Shown here: one piece after another, positions 33,824-43,255 of the stretch
Position numbering within the stretch: the stretch's first letter is position 1
How the letters are laid out: each line of letters opens with the position of its first letter
NCBI RefSeq assembly: GCF_025642155.1
Contig: NZ_CP106798.1
Span: forward strand, 5,890,001-5,954,000
Origin: Streptomyces sp. HUAS 15-9
GTDB lineage: Bacteria > Actinomycetota > Actinomycetes > Streptomycetales > Streptomycetaceae
DNA length: 64,000 bases
Direction of reading: 5' to 3'
The notes under the pieces: model-generated
Seen by the model: the letters and a program-made list of their open reading frames with translations, nothing else
Told to the model about the DNA's origin: nothing
Database searches by the model: none
Translations under genes and position numbers: made by a program

Positions 33824-35065
33824 TCAAGCGGCATCCGCTAGTTGAGTGTCTGATGGGGCGGCGAAGGCCACCGTTTCGCTGTAGTGGACGCGGTGGGTGA
33901 GGCAGTGGTGGAGGCAGCCGAGCATGCGGTTGAAAAGGTTGCGCTGAGCGGCGGTGTGGCGGTCTCCGGCCTTGCGGCGGCGGTCGTAGTGGGCTCTGGC
34001 GCCGTCTGAGTGGGCCATGGCGGCGAAGGCCCACACGTAGCCGACACCGGCCAGTCGCTGGTTCTTGACCCGGCGGGCAAGGACGGCCACGCTCTTGCCG
34101 GAGGCCCTGGTGATCGGGGCCGAACCGGCGTAAGCCTTGAGGCTTTTCGCGTCGGCGAAGCGGGATCGGTCGTCGCCGATCTCGGCGAACACCCGGGCGC
34201 CGCTGAGCGCGCTGAGCCCTGGGAAGCCGGTGATGATCTCGGCGTCCGGGTGCTGCTTAAAAGACTCCATCGCGGCCTCGGCGAGGTCGTCGGCGCTGGC
34301 GCAGGCGGCATCCAGCTGCCGCAGCAGGGCGAGGGTCTGGCGGCCCATGGCCTCTTCGACCAGCGGGAGCTGGCGCATCTGCGGGGCGCGCAGCGCGGTC
34401 TGGAGACGCTCTGCCTCTGCATCGATGGTGTTCTTGCGACCGGCCTTCTTCAGCAACGACCGCAACTGGGCGCGGGTCAGCTGGGCGGCCTGGCCGGGGG
34501 TGGGGGCGGCCGCAAGCAGGACGCGGGCGATGGGGTGGCAGACGCCCTCGCGGCGCACGCCGACGGAGGCGAGGAAGCCGGGGAAGTACGCGCGGAGGTG
34601 CGAGGTGAGCTTGTTGGCGGCCTGGGTGCGGTCCCACACGGCGTCCTGCTGAGCGCGGGCGAGGACCGCGATTGCCTGGGCGAGCTCGGAGTCGGCCGGC
34701 AGCTGGCGGTGGGCGGCGGCGTCGGTGCGCAGGATGTTCGCGAGTACCACGGCGTCGAGGTGGTCGGACTTCTTGCGGGAGACCGCATGCCGGTCGCGGT
34801 AGCGTGCTGCGGCCAGCGGGTTGATCGCGTAGATGGGGCGGCCGGTCGCGCGCAGGCAGGCGACCAGCAGCCCGCGGGAGGTCTCGATGGCCACCGGAAT
34901 GGGAGCTTCGGCGCTGTCGCCGTGCTCGGTAAGCATCTGCAGGAGGTGGGCCAGGCCGTCGGCGTTGTCGTCGATACGGGCCTTGTCCAGTAAGGATCCG
35001 GCGTTGTCGACCAGGACGACGTCGTGGTGGTCGCTGGCCCAGTCGATGCCGCAGAACACGCTCAA
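33824..35065 (-). CDS. IS110-family transposase (DEDD/Tnp20)
   Basis: A 413-residue recombinase. The N-terminal RuvC-like DEDD domain has FCGIDWASDHH (D8), VAIETSRGLL (E) and KKSDHLDAVVLANIL (two Asp). The C-terminal transposase-20 domain has GFPGLSALSGARVFAEIGDDRSRFADAKSLKAYAG, with the serine nucleophile region near RASGKS. It appears full length and unbroken. Related IS110 proteins are guided by a bridge RNA transcribed from the element's own non-coding end. Confidence 0.9.
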   Translation of the reverse strand: MSVFCGIDWASDHHDVVLVDNAGSLLDKARIDDNADGLAHLLQMLTEHGDSAEAPIPVAIETSRGLLVACLRATGRPIYAINPLAAARYRDRHAVSRKKSDHLDAVVLANILRTDAAAHRQLPADSELAQAIAVLARAQQDAVWDRTQAANKLTSHLRAYFPGFLASVGVRREGVCHPIARVLLAAAPTPGQAAQLTRAQLRSLLKKAGRKNTIDAEAERLQTALRAPQMRQLPLVEEAMGRQTLALLRQLDAACASADDLAEAAMESFKQHPDAEIITGFPGLSALSGARVFAEIGDDRSRFADAKSLKAYAGSAPITRASGKSVAVLARRVKNQRLAGVGYVWAFAAMAHSDGARAHYDRRRKAGDRHTAAQRNLFNRMLGCLHHCLTHRVHYSETVAFAAPSDTQLADAA

Positions 35066-35590
35066 TACGGTTCACGTCCTCTCGGGTGAGTCGCGTATTT
35101 TGGCTGGTCACAGCCGTGCGGGGCACGCGTCTCCCTAATGGCAGGGCTCGATGGCCCGTCATCCGATTAGCCGTTCGTGACCCCAGCGACCTGCAGGGTC
35201 CTCAGTCTTGAGAAGAGCTCGATGGCTCCTGAACAGGTCAGAGGTGATCCCTGCGAGCGGCTCGGACCATGAACGTCAACGGTCTGATCATGTGATCGGT
35301 CACGTTGCCGACCACGAGCGCCAGCACCCGCCGGTCTTTTCAGGGGCTCAAGCCCGGATCAACGGAGGGCATCGTGCTGACGCCGGTGTCCGGCAACGTG
35401 ACCGGGACGGCGGGAGAAGCGGCGGCTCGACTCTGCATTCAAGGGGTCCTGGCCCCGGGAACCCACGACGAGTACAACCCGTCCCTCCCGCCATCGATCG
35501 GAGTCAGAACCATCGAGCCACTCTCGATTTCAGGGTTCATCCACCTGGGTCAGGACGAGGCTTCTCCGGCTCCAACTGCTGCCCATTAGA
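35066..35590. other. non-coding flank of the IS110 element
   Basis: 525 bases upstream of the IS110 transposase start. The part nearest the gene (35066 to about 35300) is where a bridge RNA would be encoded in IS110-group elements. The distal part (35300-35590) has an open frame (VLTPVSGNVTGTAG...) that I do not recognise; it may be unrelated sequence carried between the two insertions. Confidence 0.4.
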
Positions 35591-36048
35591 TCGTGGGCCG
35601 CAAGCGGAGCATCGTCACCGACACCCTCGGACTACTGCTCGCGGTACTGGTCACGGCCGCGAGCGTGCAGGACTCCGCAGCAGGAACTCACCTGATCGAC
35701 CAGGTCGCGGCCGCTCACCCCACCATTCGCAAGGTCTGGGTCGATGGCGGCTACCGCCAGCACCTCGTCGAGCACGCCGCTCAGCTCGGCATCGACATGG
35801 AAATCGTCCAACGCACCCCCGGGACCAGGGGGTTCACTCCGCTGCCTAAGCGCTGGACCGTGGAGCGCACGTACGGATGGCTGATGTTCCACCGCCGCCT
35901 GGCGCGCGACTACGAGACCCTGCCCGCCCGCTCCGAAGCCATGATCCACCTCGCCATGACCGACCTGATGGCCCGCCGCCTCACCGGCGAAGCCACCATC
36001 TCCTGGCGCGACCCGACACCTGGGGATCAAACACCAATTCCGGGATGA
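35590..36048 (+). pseudogene. IS5-type transposase, second half
   Basis: Continuation of the transposase begun at 33535: VGRKRSIVTDTLGLLLAVLVTAAS, IRKVWVDGGYRQHLVEHAA (second catalytic Asp), KRWTVERTYGWLMFHRRLARDYE (catalytic Glu region). With the frameshift in the first half and the IS110 insertion, no functional product is expected. The 249 bases after it hold nothing recognisable. Confidence 0.8.
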
Positions 36049-36297
36049 AACATCGGGAGAAAACGACCTCTCAGTGGGCGTTCAGGTATGCCTCATGCCG
36101 GTATGCGAGTTCTGTCGCTGTGTCAGTTTGAGGTCTTTCGGCGGATCAATGCGCTTCATCACTTCAAGACTTCCGGACCTGCCCGCCCGTTTCGCTCGGC
36201 TTCGATCCTCGAAGCGTGTCTGACGTAGAGATGGCACGGAACCGCCCGATGATCACCGGAACCCGATCTTCCGTCACACCCATGATCCCTCTGGAAC

Positions 36298-37138
36298 GTG
36301 AGCCAGCGGAAGCCGTACCCCAGCGACCTTTCCGACGCCCGATGGGCCCTAATCGAGCCGACGTTGACGGCCTGGAGAAAAGCCCGGCTCGACCGCAGAC
36401 CCACCGGGCAGCTCTACCAAGGTCGACCTGCGCGACGTATTCAACGCACTCCTCTACATCAACCGCACGGGAATCCCCTGGAAATACCTCCCACACGACT
36501 TCCCGAACTACGGCACCGTCTACGCCTACTATGCCGCCTGGCGCGATGAGGGAATCCTCGCCCAGCTCAACTACGACCTGACCGGGCTCGCCCGCGTGAA
36601 GGAAGGGCGCAAGCCCGAACCCACAGGGTCCGTCATCGACACCCAGAGCGTGAAGACCTCCACCAACGTGCCCCTGACCAGCCAGGGAACGGACGCCGCC
36701 AAGAAGATCGTCGGCCGCAAGCGAGGCATACTCACCGATACGATCGGACTCATCCTCGCCGTGACTGTCACCGCCGCGAGCCTCTCCGAGAACGCCGTAG
36801 GAATACGTCTTCTCGACCAAGCCAAGAAGACGTATCCAACCATCGCCAAGAGCTGGGTCGACACCGGCTTCAAGAACGCCGTCATCGAGCACGGCGCACG
36901 TCTCGGAATCGACGTCGAAGTCGTCAACAGAAACCCCGGAGTTCACGGCTTTCACGTTGTCAAAAGACGCTGGGTAGTCGAGCGAAGCCTGGGTTGGCTT
37001 ATGTTGCACCGGCGCCTTTCTCGCGATTACGAGACCCTTCCCGCCAGCTCCGAGGCCATGATCCACGTCGCCTCGATCGACAACCTCGCCAAGCGCATAA
37101 CGGACGAGACGACACCAACCTGGCGAGGGACTTACTAG
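36298..37138 (+). pseudogene. second IS5-type transposase, split over two frames
   Basis: The first frame begins MSQRKPYPSDLSDARWALIEP (typical IS5/DUF4096 N terminus). Homology moves to the next frame near 36416 (VDLRDVFNALLYINRTG...) and runs to the stop at 37138, with DTQSVKTSTNV, KSWVDTGFKNA and RRWVVERSLGWLML as DDE motifs. IS5/IS427-group elements can use programmed frameshifting, so this may be a working two-frame gene. The extra G at CCAAGGTCG could equally be a mutation. Confidence 0.7.
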
Positions 37139-37288
37139 AATAGAAAGGGCAATTCGCCTAGATCAAATGCCCTCTAAGGACCGGGCTCAGCAGCGTGACG
37201 CTCCCGGTGGCGCCCCCGGCCGGAAGCTGAGGAGCCGGCCCCGGGCCCCGCCCCGGACTCCCGTACCGGCGCGGGGGCCCGGCGGCCG

Positions 37289-37320
37289 CTGTATGTCCGC
37301 TGTACGGGCCGGTCTATGGC
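37289..37320 (+). promoter_or_regulatory. SARP-type operator and -10 of the first Cys-rich peptide gene
   Basis: Two direct heptamers, CTGTATG (37289-37295) and CTGTACG (37300-37306), start 11 bases apart. The second is followed, after exactly 8 bases, by a -10-like TATGGC (37315-37320). This is the geometry known for SARP activators, and the identical geometry recurs before the second peptide gene. The peptide ATG is 38 bases downstream of the -10, behind AAGGAGGAGGGG. Confidence 0.7.
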
Positions 37321-37357
37321 GCGTGCGTACCGTCTGCCGAAAGGAGGAGGGGAACTC

Positions 37358-37555
37358 ATGATGCCGTCATTGAGCAAGGTCGCCGACCGGGTGCTCGAGC
37401 GTTTCGTGCCGAAGGCGTCCGCGTCCGCGGACACCAGCTGGTGGGAGTACTGCTACTGCACCGCCGACTGGCGCAAGATCTACCGCCTGTGTCACGTGGT
37501 GGGCGGACGAACCTCGTGCGGAAAGTGCGAGAACGTCCGCTACATCGGCTGCTGA
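37358..37555 (+). CDS. secreted six-cysteine peptide precursor 1 (candidate new RiPP/bacteriocin)
   Basis: A 65-residue peptide. A 24-residue leader (…RVLERFVPKASASA) without a hydrophobic core ends in an A-x-A motif followed by Asp25-Thr. The 41-residue core has Cys at 32, 34, 45, 54, 57 and 65, the block CHVVGG-x-TSCG-x-C, and many aromatic residues (WWEYCYC). A paralogue sits at 43349-43552. Downstream lie a MauE-like protein, a thioredoxin and an exporter. I infer AxA cleavage by the local S26 peptidase and disulfide maturation; no lanthionine or radical-SAM enzyme is nearby. I do not recognise a named peptide family. Confidence 0.75.
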   Translation: MMPSLSKVADRVLERFVPKASASADTSWWEYCYCTADWRKIYRLCHVVGGRTSCGKCENVRYIGC

Positions 37556-37636
37556 CAGAACACGAGTGCGGGGCGGGCGGCGCTGGCACGCGTCCGGGCC
37601 GTCCGCTCCCGTGCCCCACATACGAGGACTTCGCGC

Positions 37637-38207
37637 ATGACCTACGTCGCTTTCGCATGCCGGATTCTCTTGTTCGGTGTCTTTCTGCTGGCGCTCGCCG
37701 GAAAGGTGCGCAGCAGGACCGCCTTCGCCTCGTTCGCCCGGTCGATCACTGACCTGCGGCTCTTTCCCCGGAAGGTGTCGAGGGCGGCGGCCGCCGCGGT
37801 GATCGCCGGAGAAGTCGCGGTACTTCTGCTGCTCGTGCCCCCGCGAACGGCGCCCCTGGGGCTGGCGGCCGCGGTGCTCCTGCTGCTCGCCTTCACCGCG
37901 GGCATCGTGGTGGCACTGCGCGGCGGACGCCGCGCCCCGTGCCGTTGCTTCGGAGCATCGGCCACTCCGCTGGGACCGCTGCACGTGGTCCGCAACCTGA
38001 TCCTGGCCGGAACGGGCGCGGCCGGCTTCGCGGTGATGACCGCGCTGCCCGCCGCCGGATGGTACTCACGCCGGCGGCGGCGCGGTCGCGGCGGTCGCGG
38101 CGATCGTCGCGGCCCTGCTGGTCGCCCGGCTCGACGACCTGGCCGCCCTCTTCCGCACCGGCCGGCCGGCCCCGGTCGCCGCCCGTCCACGCGCCGTCCA
38201 CAAGTGA
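37637..38207 (+). CDS. MauE/DoxX-type membrane protein, apparent frameshift
   Basis: Begins MTYVAFACRILLFGVFLLALAGKV, with four hydrophobic helices and a CRCFG motif after the third, as in MauE-family redox membrane proteins that support disulfide formation (MauE serves methylamine dehydrogenase maturation). Near 38055-38075 homology moves to the +1 frame, where a proper fourth helix (AVAAVAAIVAALLVARLDDLAALF) and stop at 38205-38207 follow. The unshifted frame instead gives an Arg-rich tail that runs into the next gene. Either a single-base sequencing error in a GC run or a recent mutation. It follows the peptide gene by 81 bases. Confidence 0.75.
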
Positions 38208-38217
38208 GGTCCCCTTC

Positions 38218-38721
38218 ATGCCTTTTCTGATTGCCGCCGTCGTCCTGGTCGGTGTGCTGTGCCTGTTCGACCTGCTCCTCACTTTCGCGGTGCTGCGCCG
38301 GCTGCGCGAGCACACCGCGGAACTCGAACGGCTGGCGGGTCGGCCCGGCTTCTCCTCGTACGACCCGGGCATGCTGGTGGGCCACCGGCTTCCGGAAGCC
38401 GCCCGGGCATCCGGCGCCACCCTCGTGGCCTTCTTCGACGCGCAGTGCGACACCTGCCACGACCACGCGCCGAAGTTCGCCGTCCGGGCCCGCCGGTACG
38501 GGGCGCTGGCGGTGGTGTCGGGCGACGGGGCGCGCGCCGACGAGCTGGTCGCCGCGGTGGGTCCGGACGCGGCGGTGATCCGAGGTGAGGACGCCCACGC
38601 CGTGGCCGACGACATGGGCATCCAGGCCTTCCCCACCTTCGTCCTGGTCGACGGGGAGGGGTCCGTGGTGCAGGCGTCCACCGAGCTGGCCGAGCTGCCC
38701 GAGCCGGCCCCGGCGGCGTGA
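38218..38721 (+). CDS. membrane-anchored thioredoxin-like protein (MauD/TlpA type)
   Basis: A 167-residue protein. An N-terminal membrane helix (about 3-25) is followed by a thioredoxin fold with the redox pair C77-x-x-C80 (DAQCDTCHDH) and the cis-proline loop AFPTFVLVD. The active site faces outside, suited to forming or isomerising disulfides in exported peptides. It pairs naturally with the MauE-like protein just upstream. Its stop overlaps the exporter start (GTGA). Confidence 0.85.
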   Translation: MPFLIAAVVLVGVLCLFDLLLTFAVLRRLREHTAELERLAGRPGFSSYDPGMLVGHRLPEAARASGATLVAFFDAQCDTCHDHAPKFAVRARRYGALAVVSGDGARADELVAAVGPDAAVIRGEDAHAVADDMGIQAFPTFVLVDGEGSVVQASTELAELPEPAPAA

Positions 38722-40712
38722 GCGTGGAGAACGGACCGCAGGCCGGGCCCGCCGGGCGGGCGGTCACGGCGGGGCCGAGGCGGACCGTGCGGCACCTCGG
38801 GGTCGCCTGGTCGATGTGCTGGCGGGCGGGACCGTGGCACGCGCTGGCGTACTCGCTCGTCACCGTCGTCCTCGGCCTGCTGCCCACCGCCACGGCATGG
38901 CTGACGAAACTCGTCGTGGACGACCTGGCCGGCGGACGACCGGAACACATGCTGGAGTTGGCGGCGGGCCTGGCCGCCGTGGGCCTCGCGGCCGGTGTGC
39001 TGCCGCACCTGAGCGGTTACCTGCAGAACGAACTGGGCCGCCGGCTGGACCGCTTGATGCAGGACCGCCTGTACGGCGCCGTCAACCGGCTCCAGGGGCT
39101 GTCCCGGTTCGAGAACCCCGGGTTCCGTAACGACCTCAACATGGCCATGCAGGCGTCCGGGGGCGGGCTCGGCCCCGTCACCACGGGCCTGTTCGACACC
39201 GCGCGCAACGTCATCACGCTCGTGAGCCTGCTCGGGACGCTGGCGCTGCTGAGCCCGTCGATGGCCGCACTCGTCACGGTGGCCGCCGTCCCCGCGCTCC
39301 TCGCGCGGCTCTCCCTGTCCCGGCGCAGGGTCGGCATGCTCGCGGGAGTCTCCCCCGCGGTCCGCCGCCAGGTCTTCTACTCGCTGCTTCTCACCGACGT
39401 CCGCAGCGCGATGGAGACCCGGCTGTTCGGCCTCGGCGACTTCCTCAAGGGGCGCATGCTCACGGAGCTCGCGATCCGGCAGGAGGGCGAACAGCGGCTC
39501 GACCGCCAGGAGGCGCGGACGCAGTCCCTCCTCGCGCTGCTGTCCACAGTGGTCGCGGGACTGGGACTAGTGTGGGCGGTGCGGGCCGCCACGACCGGGA
39601 CCCTGAGCGTGGGCGACGTGACGGCGTTCGTCGCCGCCGTGGCCGGTACCCAGGCCGCCCTGACCGGTCTGGTGGACAACGTCGCGATGGCGCACGAGGC
39701 GCTGCTCGTCTTCGGGTACCACGACAAGGTGATGTCGCTCCCCGACGACCTGCCGTCGGCGGACCCTTCGGGGCGACTGCCGGCCCTGCGCCGGGGCATC
39801 GAACTGCGCGGCGTCTGGTTCCGGTACGCCGAGGACCATCCGTGGATTCTCCGGGGCGTCGACCTGACCGTCCCGCACGGAACCGCGGTCGCCCTCGTCG
39901 GGCTGAACGGCGCGGGGAAAAGCACCCTGATCAAACTGCTCTGCCGTTTCTACGATCCGACCCAAGGGGCGATCTACTGGGACGGAGTGGACATCCGCGA
40001 CGTGCCGCCGGCCGAACTGCGCCGTCGTATAGGCGTGTTGTTCCAGGACTACATGTGTTACGACCTGACGGCGGCGGAGAACATCGGCGTCGGGGAACTC
40101 CAGGCGCTCGACGACCGCCCGCGACTGCGCGAGGCCGCCCGGCTCGCCGATGCCGACGGCACCGTGGAGCGGCTGCCCCGTGGCTACGACACCATGCTCA
40201 GCCGCATATTCGCCGACCAGGCCGAGGACGACCCGCAGTCCGGGGTCGTGCTCTCCGGCGGCCAGTGGCAGCGGCTGGCGCTCGCCCGCACCCTGCTGCG
40301 CGACGACCGGGACCTGCTGATCCTGGACGAGCCCAGTGCCGGCCTGGACGCCCAGGCGGAGGCGGAGATCCACGCCCGGCTGCGCAAACACCGGGCGGGG
40401 CGCACCAGCCTGCTCGTCTCCCACCGGCTCGGCGCGGTCCGCGAGGCGGACGCGATCGTCGTGCTGGAGGGCGGCCGGATCGTGGAAAGGGGAACGCACG
40501 AGCAGCTCATGGCCGGGGAGGGCGAGTACGCGCGTCTGTTCGCCATCCAGGCCGAGGGCTATCGCGCCCCGGACGCCCCGGACGCACCCGAGGCCGTGGA
40601 CGCCCCGGACGCACCGCAGGCCCCGGACGCACCGGCTCGTCCGGACGTGGCGGACCGGCCCGGGGCACCGGCGGCGGAGCCGTCGCACGCGGTCATATCG
40701 CCGATCGGCTGA
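38718..40712 (+). CDS. ABC exporter (fused membrane and ATPase domains), no peptidase
   Basis: A 664-residue half-transporter. Six-helix ABC membrane domain (about 30-320), then an ATPase: Walker A LNGAGKST, Q-loop LFQDYM, signature LSGGQWQRLALA, Walker B LLILDEPSAGLD, H-loop VSHRL. There is no N-terminal C39 peptidase, so leader removal needs another protease. The last 60 residues are a repetitive PDAPDAPEAVDAPDAP tail. GTG start coupled to the thioredoxin gene. Most likely exports the six-cysteine peptides. Its 3' end overlaps the convergent SARP gene by 20 bases. Confidence 0.9.
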   Translation: MSVENGPQAGPAGRAVTAGPRRTVRHLGVAWSMCWRAGPWHALAYSLVTVVLGLLPTATAWLTKLVVDDLAGGRPEHMLELAAGLAAVGLAAGVLPHLSGYLQNELGRRLDRLMQDRLYGAVNRLQGLSRFENPGFRNDLNMAMQASGGGLGPVTTGLFDTARNVITLVSLLGTLALLSPSMAALVTVAAVPALLARLSLSRRRVGMLAGVSPAVRRQVFYSLLLTDVRSAMETRLFGLGDFLKGRMLTELAIRQEGEQRLDRQEARTQSLLALLSTVVAGLGLVWAVRAATTGTLSVGDVTAFVAAVAGTQAALTGLVDNVAMAHEALLVFGYHDKVMSLPDDLPSADPSGRLPALRRGIELRGVWFRYAEDHPWILRGVDLTVPHGTAVALVGLNGAGKSTLIKLLCRFYDPTQGAIYWDGVDIRDVPPAELRRRIGVLFQDYMCYDLTAAENIGVGELQALDDRPRLREAARLADADGTVERLPRGYDTMLSRIFADQAEDDPQSGVVLSGGQWQRLALARTLLRDDRDLLILDEPSAGLDAQAEAEIHARLRKHRAGRTSLLVSHRLGAVREADAIVVLEGGRIVERGTHEQLMAGEGEYARLFAIQAEGYRAPDAPDAPEAVDAPDAPQAPDAPARPDVADRPGAPAAEPSHAVISPIG

Positions 40713-42567
40713 GCACCGGCTCCCTGTAGCGGACCTGGTCGCGGGCGGCGAGCTCTCTCGCGTACAGGCCCGCGAGATCAGGCATCCGGAACCCCTCGCG
40801 CGCCACCGGAGTGAGCAGCCCGACGGTCACCAGGCAGTCCAGGGCCCGCTCAGTGGCCGGCAGGGCGGCGCCGATGGCCTCGGCGGCGCGCGTCGCGCTG
40901 AAGGGCGCCCCGAGGGTGCACAGCCGGCGGAACGCCCGTGCGGCGGCGCGGTGTTCGGGGTCGTGGGCCGACAGCTCCCGGTAGCTCCTGGCGTACGACG
41001 AGCGCATCGTCAGGTCGGCGACCCGTAATTCGTCGAGGGTGCGCGCCGGGTCGCGCAGCCGGGCGGCGAGTCCGGCGAGGCTCCCCTGCGGGCGGCCGGC
41101 GCAGCGGGCCCCCGCGATGCTGAGCGCGAGGGGGTTTCCGTGGCAGAGCCGTGCGATCTCCCGCGCCGCCCGGGGCTCCGCGGTGACGCGCGGGTCCCCG
41201 GCCAGCAGGGACAGCAGGCGGACGGAGTCCGTTTCGTCCAGGGGGTCCACCGGCACATGCACCGCGTCCAGCGCGGGCAGGACGCTCCGGCTCGTGACCA
41301 GCACCGCGCACCCCGGGCCTGCGGGCAGCAGCGGAAGGACTTGGCCGCGGTGGAAGGCGTTGTCGACGACCACGAGGACGCGCCGGCCCGCGACCATGGA
41401 CTGGTAGTAGGCCGAGACCTCGGAGAGGGCGGTCGGCACGTCCGCCCTGGGCATGCCGAGCGAGCGGAGGAAGTGGCGCAGCACGGTGACCGGGGTCAGG
41501 GGGCCGGCGCCGGCCCGCGGGCTGTCGAGATCGACGTAGAGCTGGCCGTCGGGGTAGTCCGCGGCGGCCCGGTGGGCGACGTGCAGGGCCAGCGCCGACT
41601 TCCCGCGTCCGGCCGGCCCGTGCAGCACCACGACCGGCGCCCCGGCGGTCGTCCCGTCCCGGGTGCGCAGGGCGTCCCGCACCAGGGACGTCTCGTGCGC
41701 CCGTCCGGCGAACGGCCCGGGAGCCCGGGGGAGCTGGCGCGGCACCGTACCGGTGGCCGGGTGCGCGGGCCGCGCCGTCGTCAGGGCGGTGACCTCCCGG
41801 ACGGACGTCGGATCCGGTTCCCGGCGCAGCACGGCCTGTTGGGTGCGGCACAGCTCCGGCCCCGGGTCCAGGCCGAGTTCGTTGCGCAGCGTTTCGCGGG
41901 CGTCGGTGAAGGCGGCGAGCGCGCCGGCCGTGTCGCCGCTGTGGTGCAGGGCGAGCATCAGGCGGCTGCGCAGCCGTTCGCGCAGGGGATGCTGGCGCAC
42001 GGCCCGGCGCAGGGTGTCGACCACGGCCGCCCCGGTACCGCGCGCGAGTTCCACGTCCGCCTGTGCCTCGATCGCGCTCAGGTACCGCTGGGTGAGGTCC
42101 GCCGCGATGCCCTCCAGGGCGGGTCCTTTGACGACGTTCTCCAGTGGCGCCCCGTGCCAGAGTGCCAGGGCGCCGCCCAGTGCGCGGGTGGCCCCCGCCA
42201 GGTCGTGCCCGGCCGCCGCCTGCCGTGCCCGCTCGACGAGGGCCTCGAAGCGGGCGATGTCGGTCTCGCCGTCGTCCGTCCGGAGCGCGTAGCCGGAGCG
42301 GGACGTGATCAGCCGGGGGTGCGTGCCGTCCGCGGCGGGCGGCAGGAGCCGGCGCAACTGCATCACATACGTGCGCAGATTGGGCACCGCCGACCGGGGC
42401 GGGGTGCCGCCCCAGAGTTCTTCCACGAGGGCGGGCACGGAGACGACGCCGCCCCGGTGGGCGACCAGCATCGCGAGAATGGTGCGCTGTTTGTCAGCGG
42501 CTATACGGACGGTCTGGCCACCGTCCACTATTTCCAGCGGGCCGAGGGCCCGGAACTCGACGGTCAT
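40693..42567 (-). CDS. SARP-family regulator with NB-ARC domain (AfsR-like)
   Basis: A 624-residue activator. A winged-helix OmpR-type DNA-binding domain (1 to about 95: FRALGPLEIVDGGQTV, LVEELWGGTPPRSAVPNLRTYVMQLRR), a bacterial transcriptional activation domain with TPR-like helices (about 100-245), then an NB-ARC ATPase with P-loop HGPAGRGKSALALHVA and LVVVDNAF. SARPs bind direct heptamer repeats 11 bp apart upstream of -10 elements. Exactly such repeats precede both peptide genes. It follows the S26 peptidase gene by 29 bases on the same strand. Confidence 0.9.
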   Translation of the reverse strand: MTVEFRALGPLEIVDGGQTVRIAADKQRTILAMLVAHRGGVVSVPALVEELWGGTPPRSAVPNLRTYVMQLRRLLPPAADGTHPRLITSRSGYALRTDDGETDIARFEALVERARQAAAGHDLAGATRALGGALALWHGAPLENVVKGPALEGIAADLTQRYLSAIEAQADVELARGTGAAVVDTLRRAVRQHPLRERLRSRLMLALHHSGDTAGALAAFTDARETLRNELGLDPGPELCRTQQAVLRREPDPTSVREVTALTTARPAHPATGTVPRQLPRAPGPFAGRAHETSLVRDALRTRDGTTAGAPVVVLHGPAGRGKSALALHVAHRAAADYPDGQLYVDLDSPRAGAGPLTPVTVLRHFLRSLGMPRADVPTALSEVSAYYQSMVAGRRVLVVVDNAFHRGQVLPLLPAGPGCAVLVTSRSVLPALDAVHVPVDPLDETDSVRLLSLLAGDPRVTAEPRAAREIARLCHGNPLALSIAGARCAGRPQGSLAGLAARLRDPARTLDELRVADLTMRSSYARSYRELSAHDPEHRAAARAFRRLCTLGAPFSATRAAEAIGAALPATERALDCLVTVGLLTPVAREGFRMPDLAGLYARELAARDQVRYREPVLSRSAI

Positions 42568-42596
42568 GCTTGTGGCTGTCCCCCGGTATGTGATTT

Positions 42597-43049
42597 TTAC
42601 AAAGCACTGCCGCCCAGTCGGCGGACCGCCACGCCCATGATCCGGTCGGCCTCGAAAAATCCCCGATGACGGGAATCAATACTGTCCGGATTGTCGCCGA
42701 GCACCACCAGCCGCCCGTCCGGGACCTCAGTGAGGTCTCCGCCTCCCGGTATTCCTTCCGGAATACGGTCCCCGGGAAGCGCGGCGGCCCGCTTGATGTT
42801 CCATGCGCGGTCGCTCAGCGGTTCGTAGTCGCCCGTCCTTCGCGGGGGCTGCAGTACGACGATGTCCCCGGTCCGCACCTGGTCGACGGTGCGGCGTTCC
42901 ACCACCACCCGGTCGCCGGGCGAAAGCGTCGGCGCCATGCTGGTGCCTTCCACGGTGACCACGGTGTATCGGCCGCGTATGCGGAGCGCGGCAAGGACGG
43001 CGCCAGCGAGGCCGACAAGGAACCCAACGGCAATCAACAGAACAGGCAT
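42597..43049 (-). CDS. S26-family signal peptidase
   Basis: A 150-residue membrane-anchored protease. One N-terminal helix (about 3-22), catalytic Ser37 in VEGTSMAPTL, general-base Lys86 in AWNIKRAAALPGD, and the later VVLGDNPDSIDSRHRGF box. It is smaller than housekeeping SipS/SipW-type enzymes, as pathway-dedicated copies often are. The local peptide leaders end in A-x-A, the signal peptidase I preference, so it is the likely leader protease. ATG 43049 is preceded by GGGGGGTG. Forms an operon with the SARP gene, divergent from peptide gene 2. Confidence 0.9.
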   Translation of the reverse strand: MPVLLIAVGFLVGLAGAVLAALRIRGRYTVVTVEGTSMAPTLSPGDRVVVERRTVDQVRTGDIVVLQPPRRTGDYEPLSDRAWNIKRAAALPGDRIPEGIPGGGDLTEVPDGRLVVLGDNPDSIDSRHRGFFEADRIMGVAVRRLGGSAL

Positions 43050-43255
43050 AGACACCCCCCGTGGGTTCCGCCGGTCGGTGTGATCGTGCCCGCCCGCCGT
43101 ATTGCCTGTCAATGTATTTCTTCTTGCCCCCGCGGGAAACCCGGGGGTGCGTCGCGCCCTGTTCGCCCCCTTTGCAATTCGCGTGGAAGTTGGGTGTCTA
43201 TGGGTGTATCGGGCGGTTCGCTGGACACGGTTTGCGGACTGGTCTCTTCCGCTCG

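Larger units (their letters stand above)
33806..35590 (-). mobile_element. IS110-family element inserted in an IS5-type transposase gene
   Basis: The two parts of one IS5-type transposase gene (ending GTDAAK, resuming VGRKRSIVTDT) are separated by this segment. Comparison with the similar copy at 36298-37138, where DAAKKIVGRKRG is continuous, fixes both edges to within a few bases. It contains an IS110 transposase gene and a 525-base flank. IS110 elements make no target duplication, and none is seen. Confidence 0.75.
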
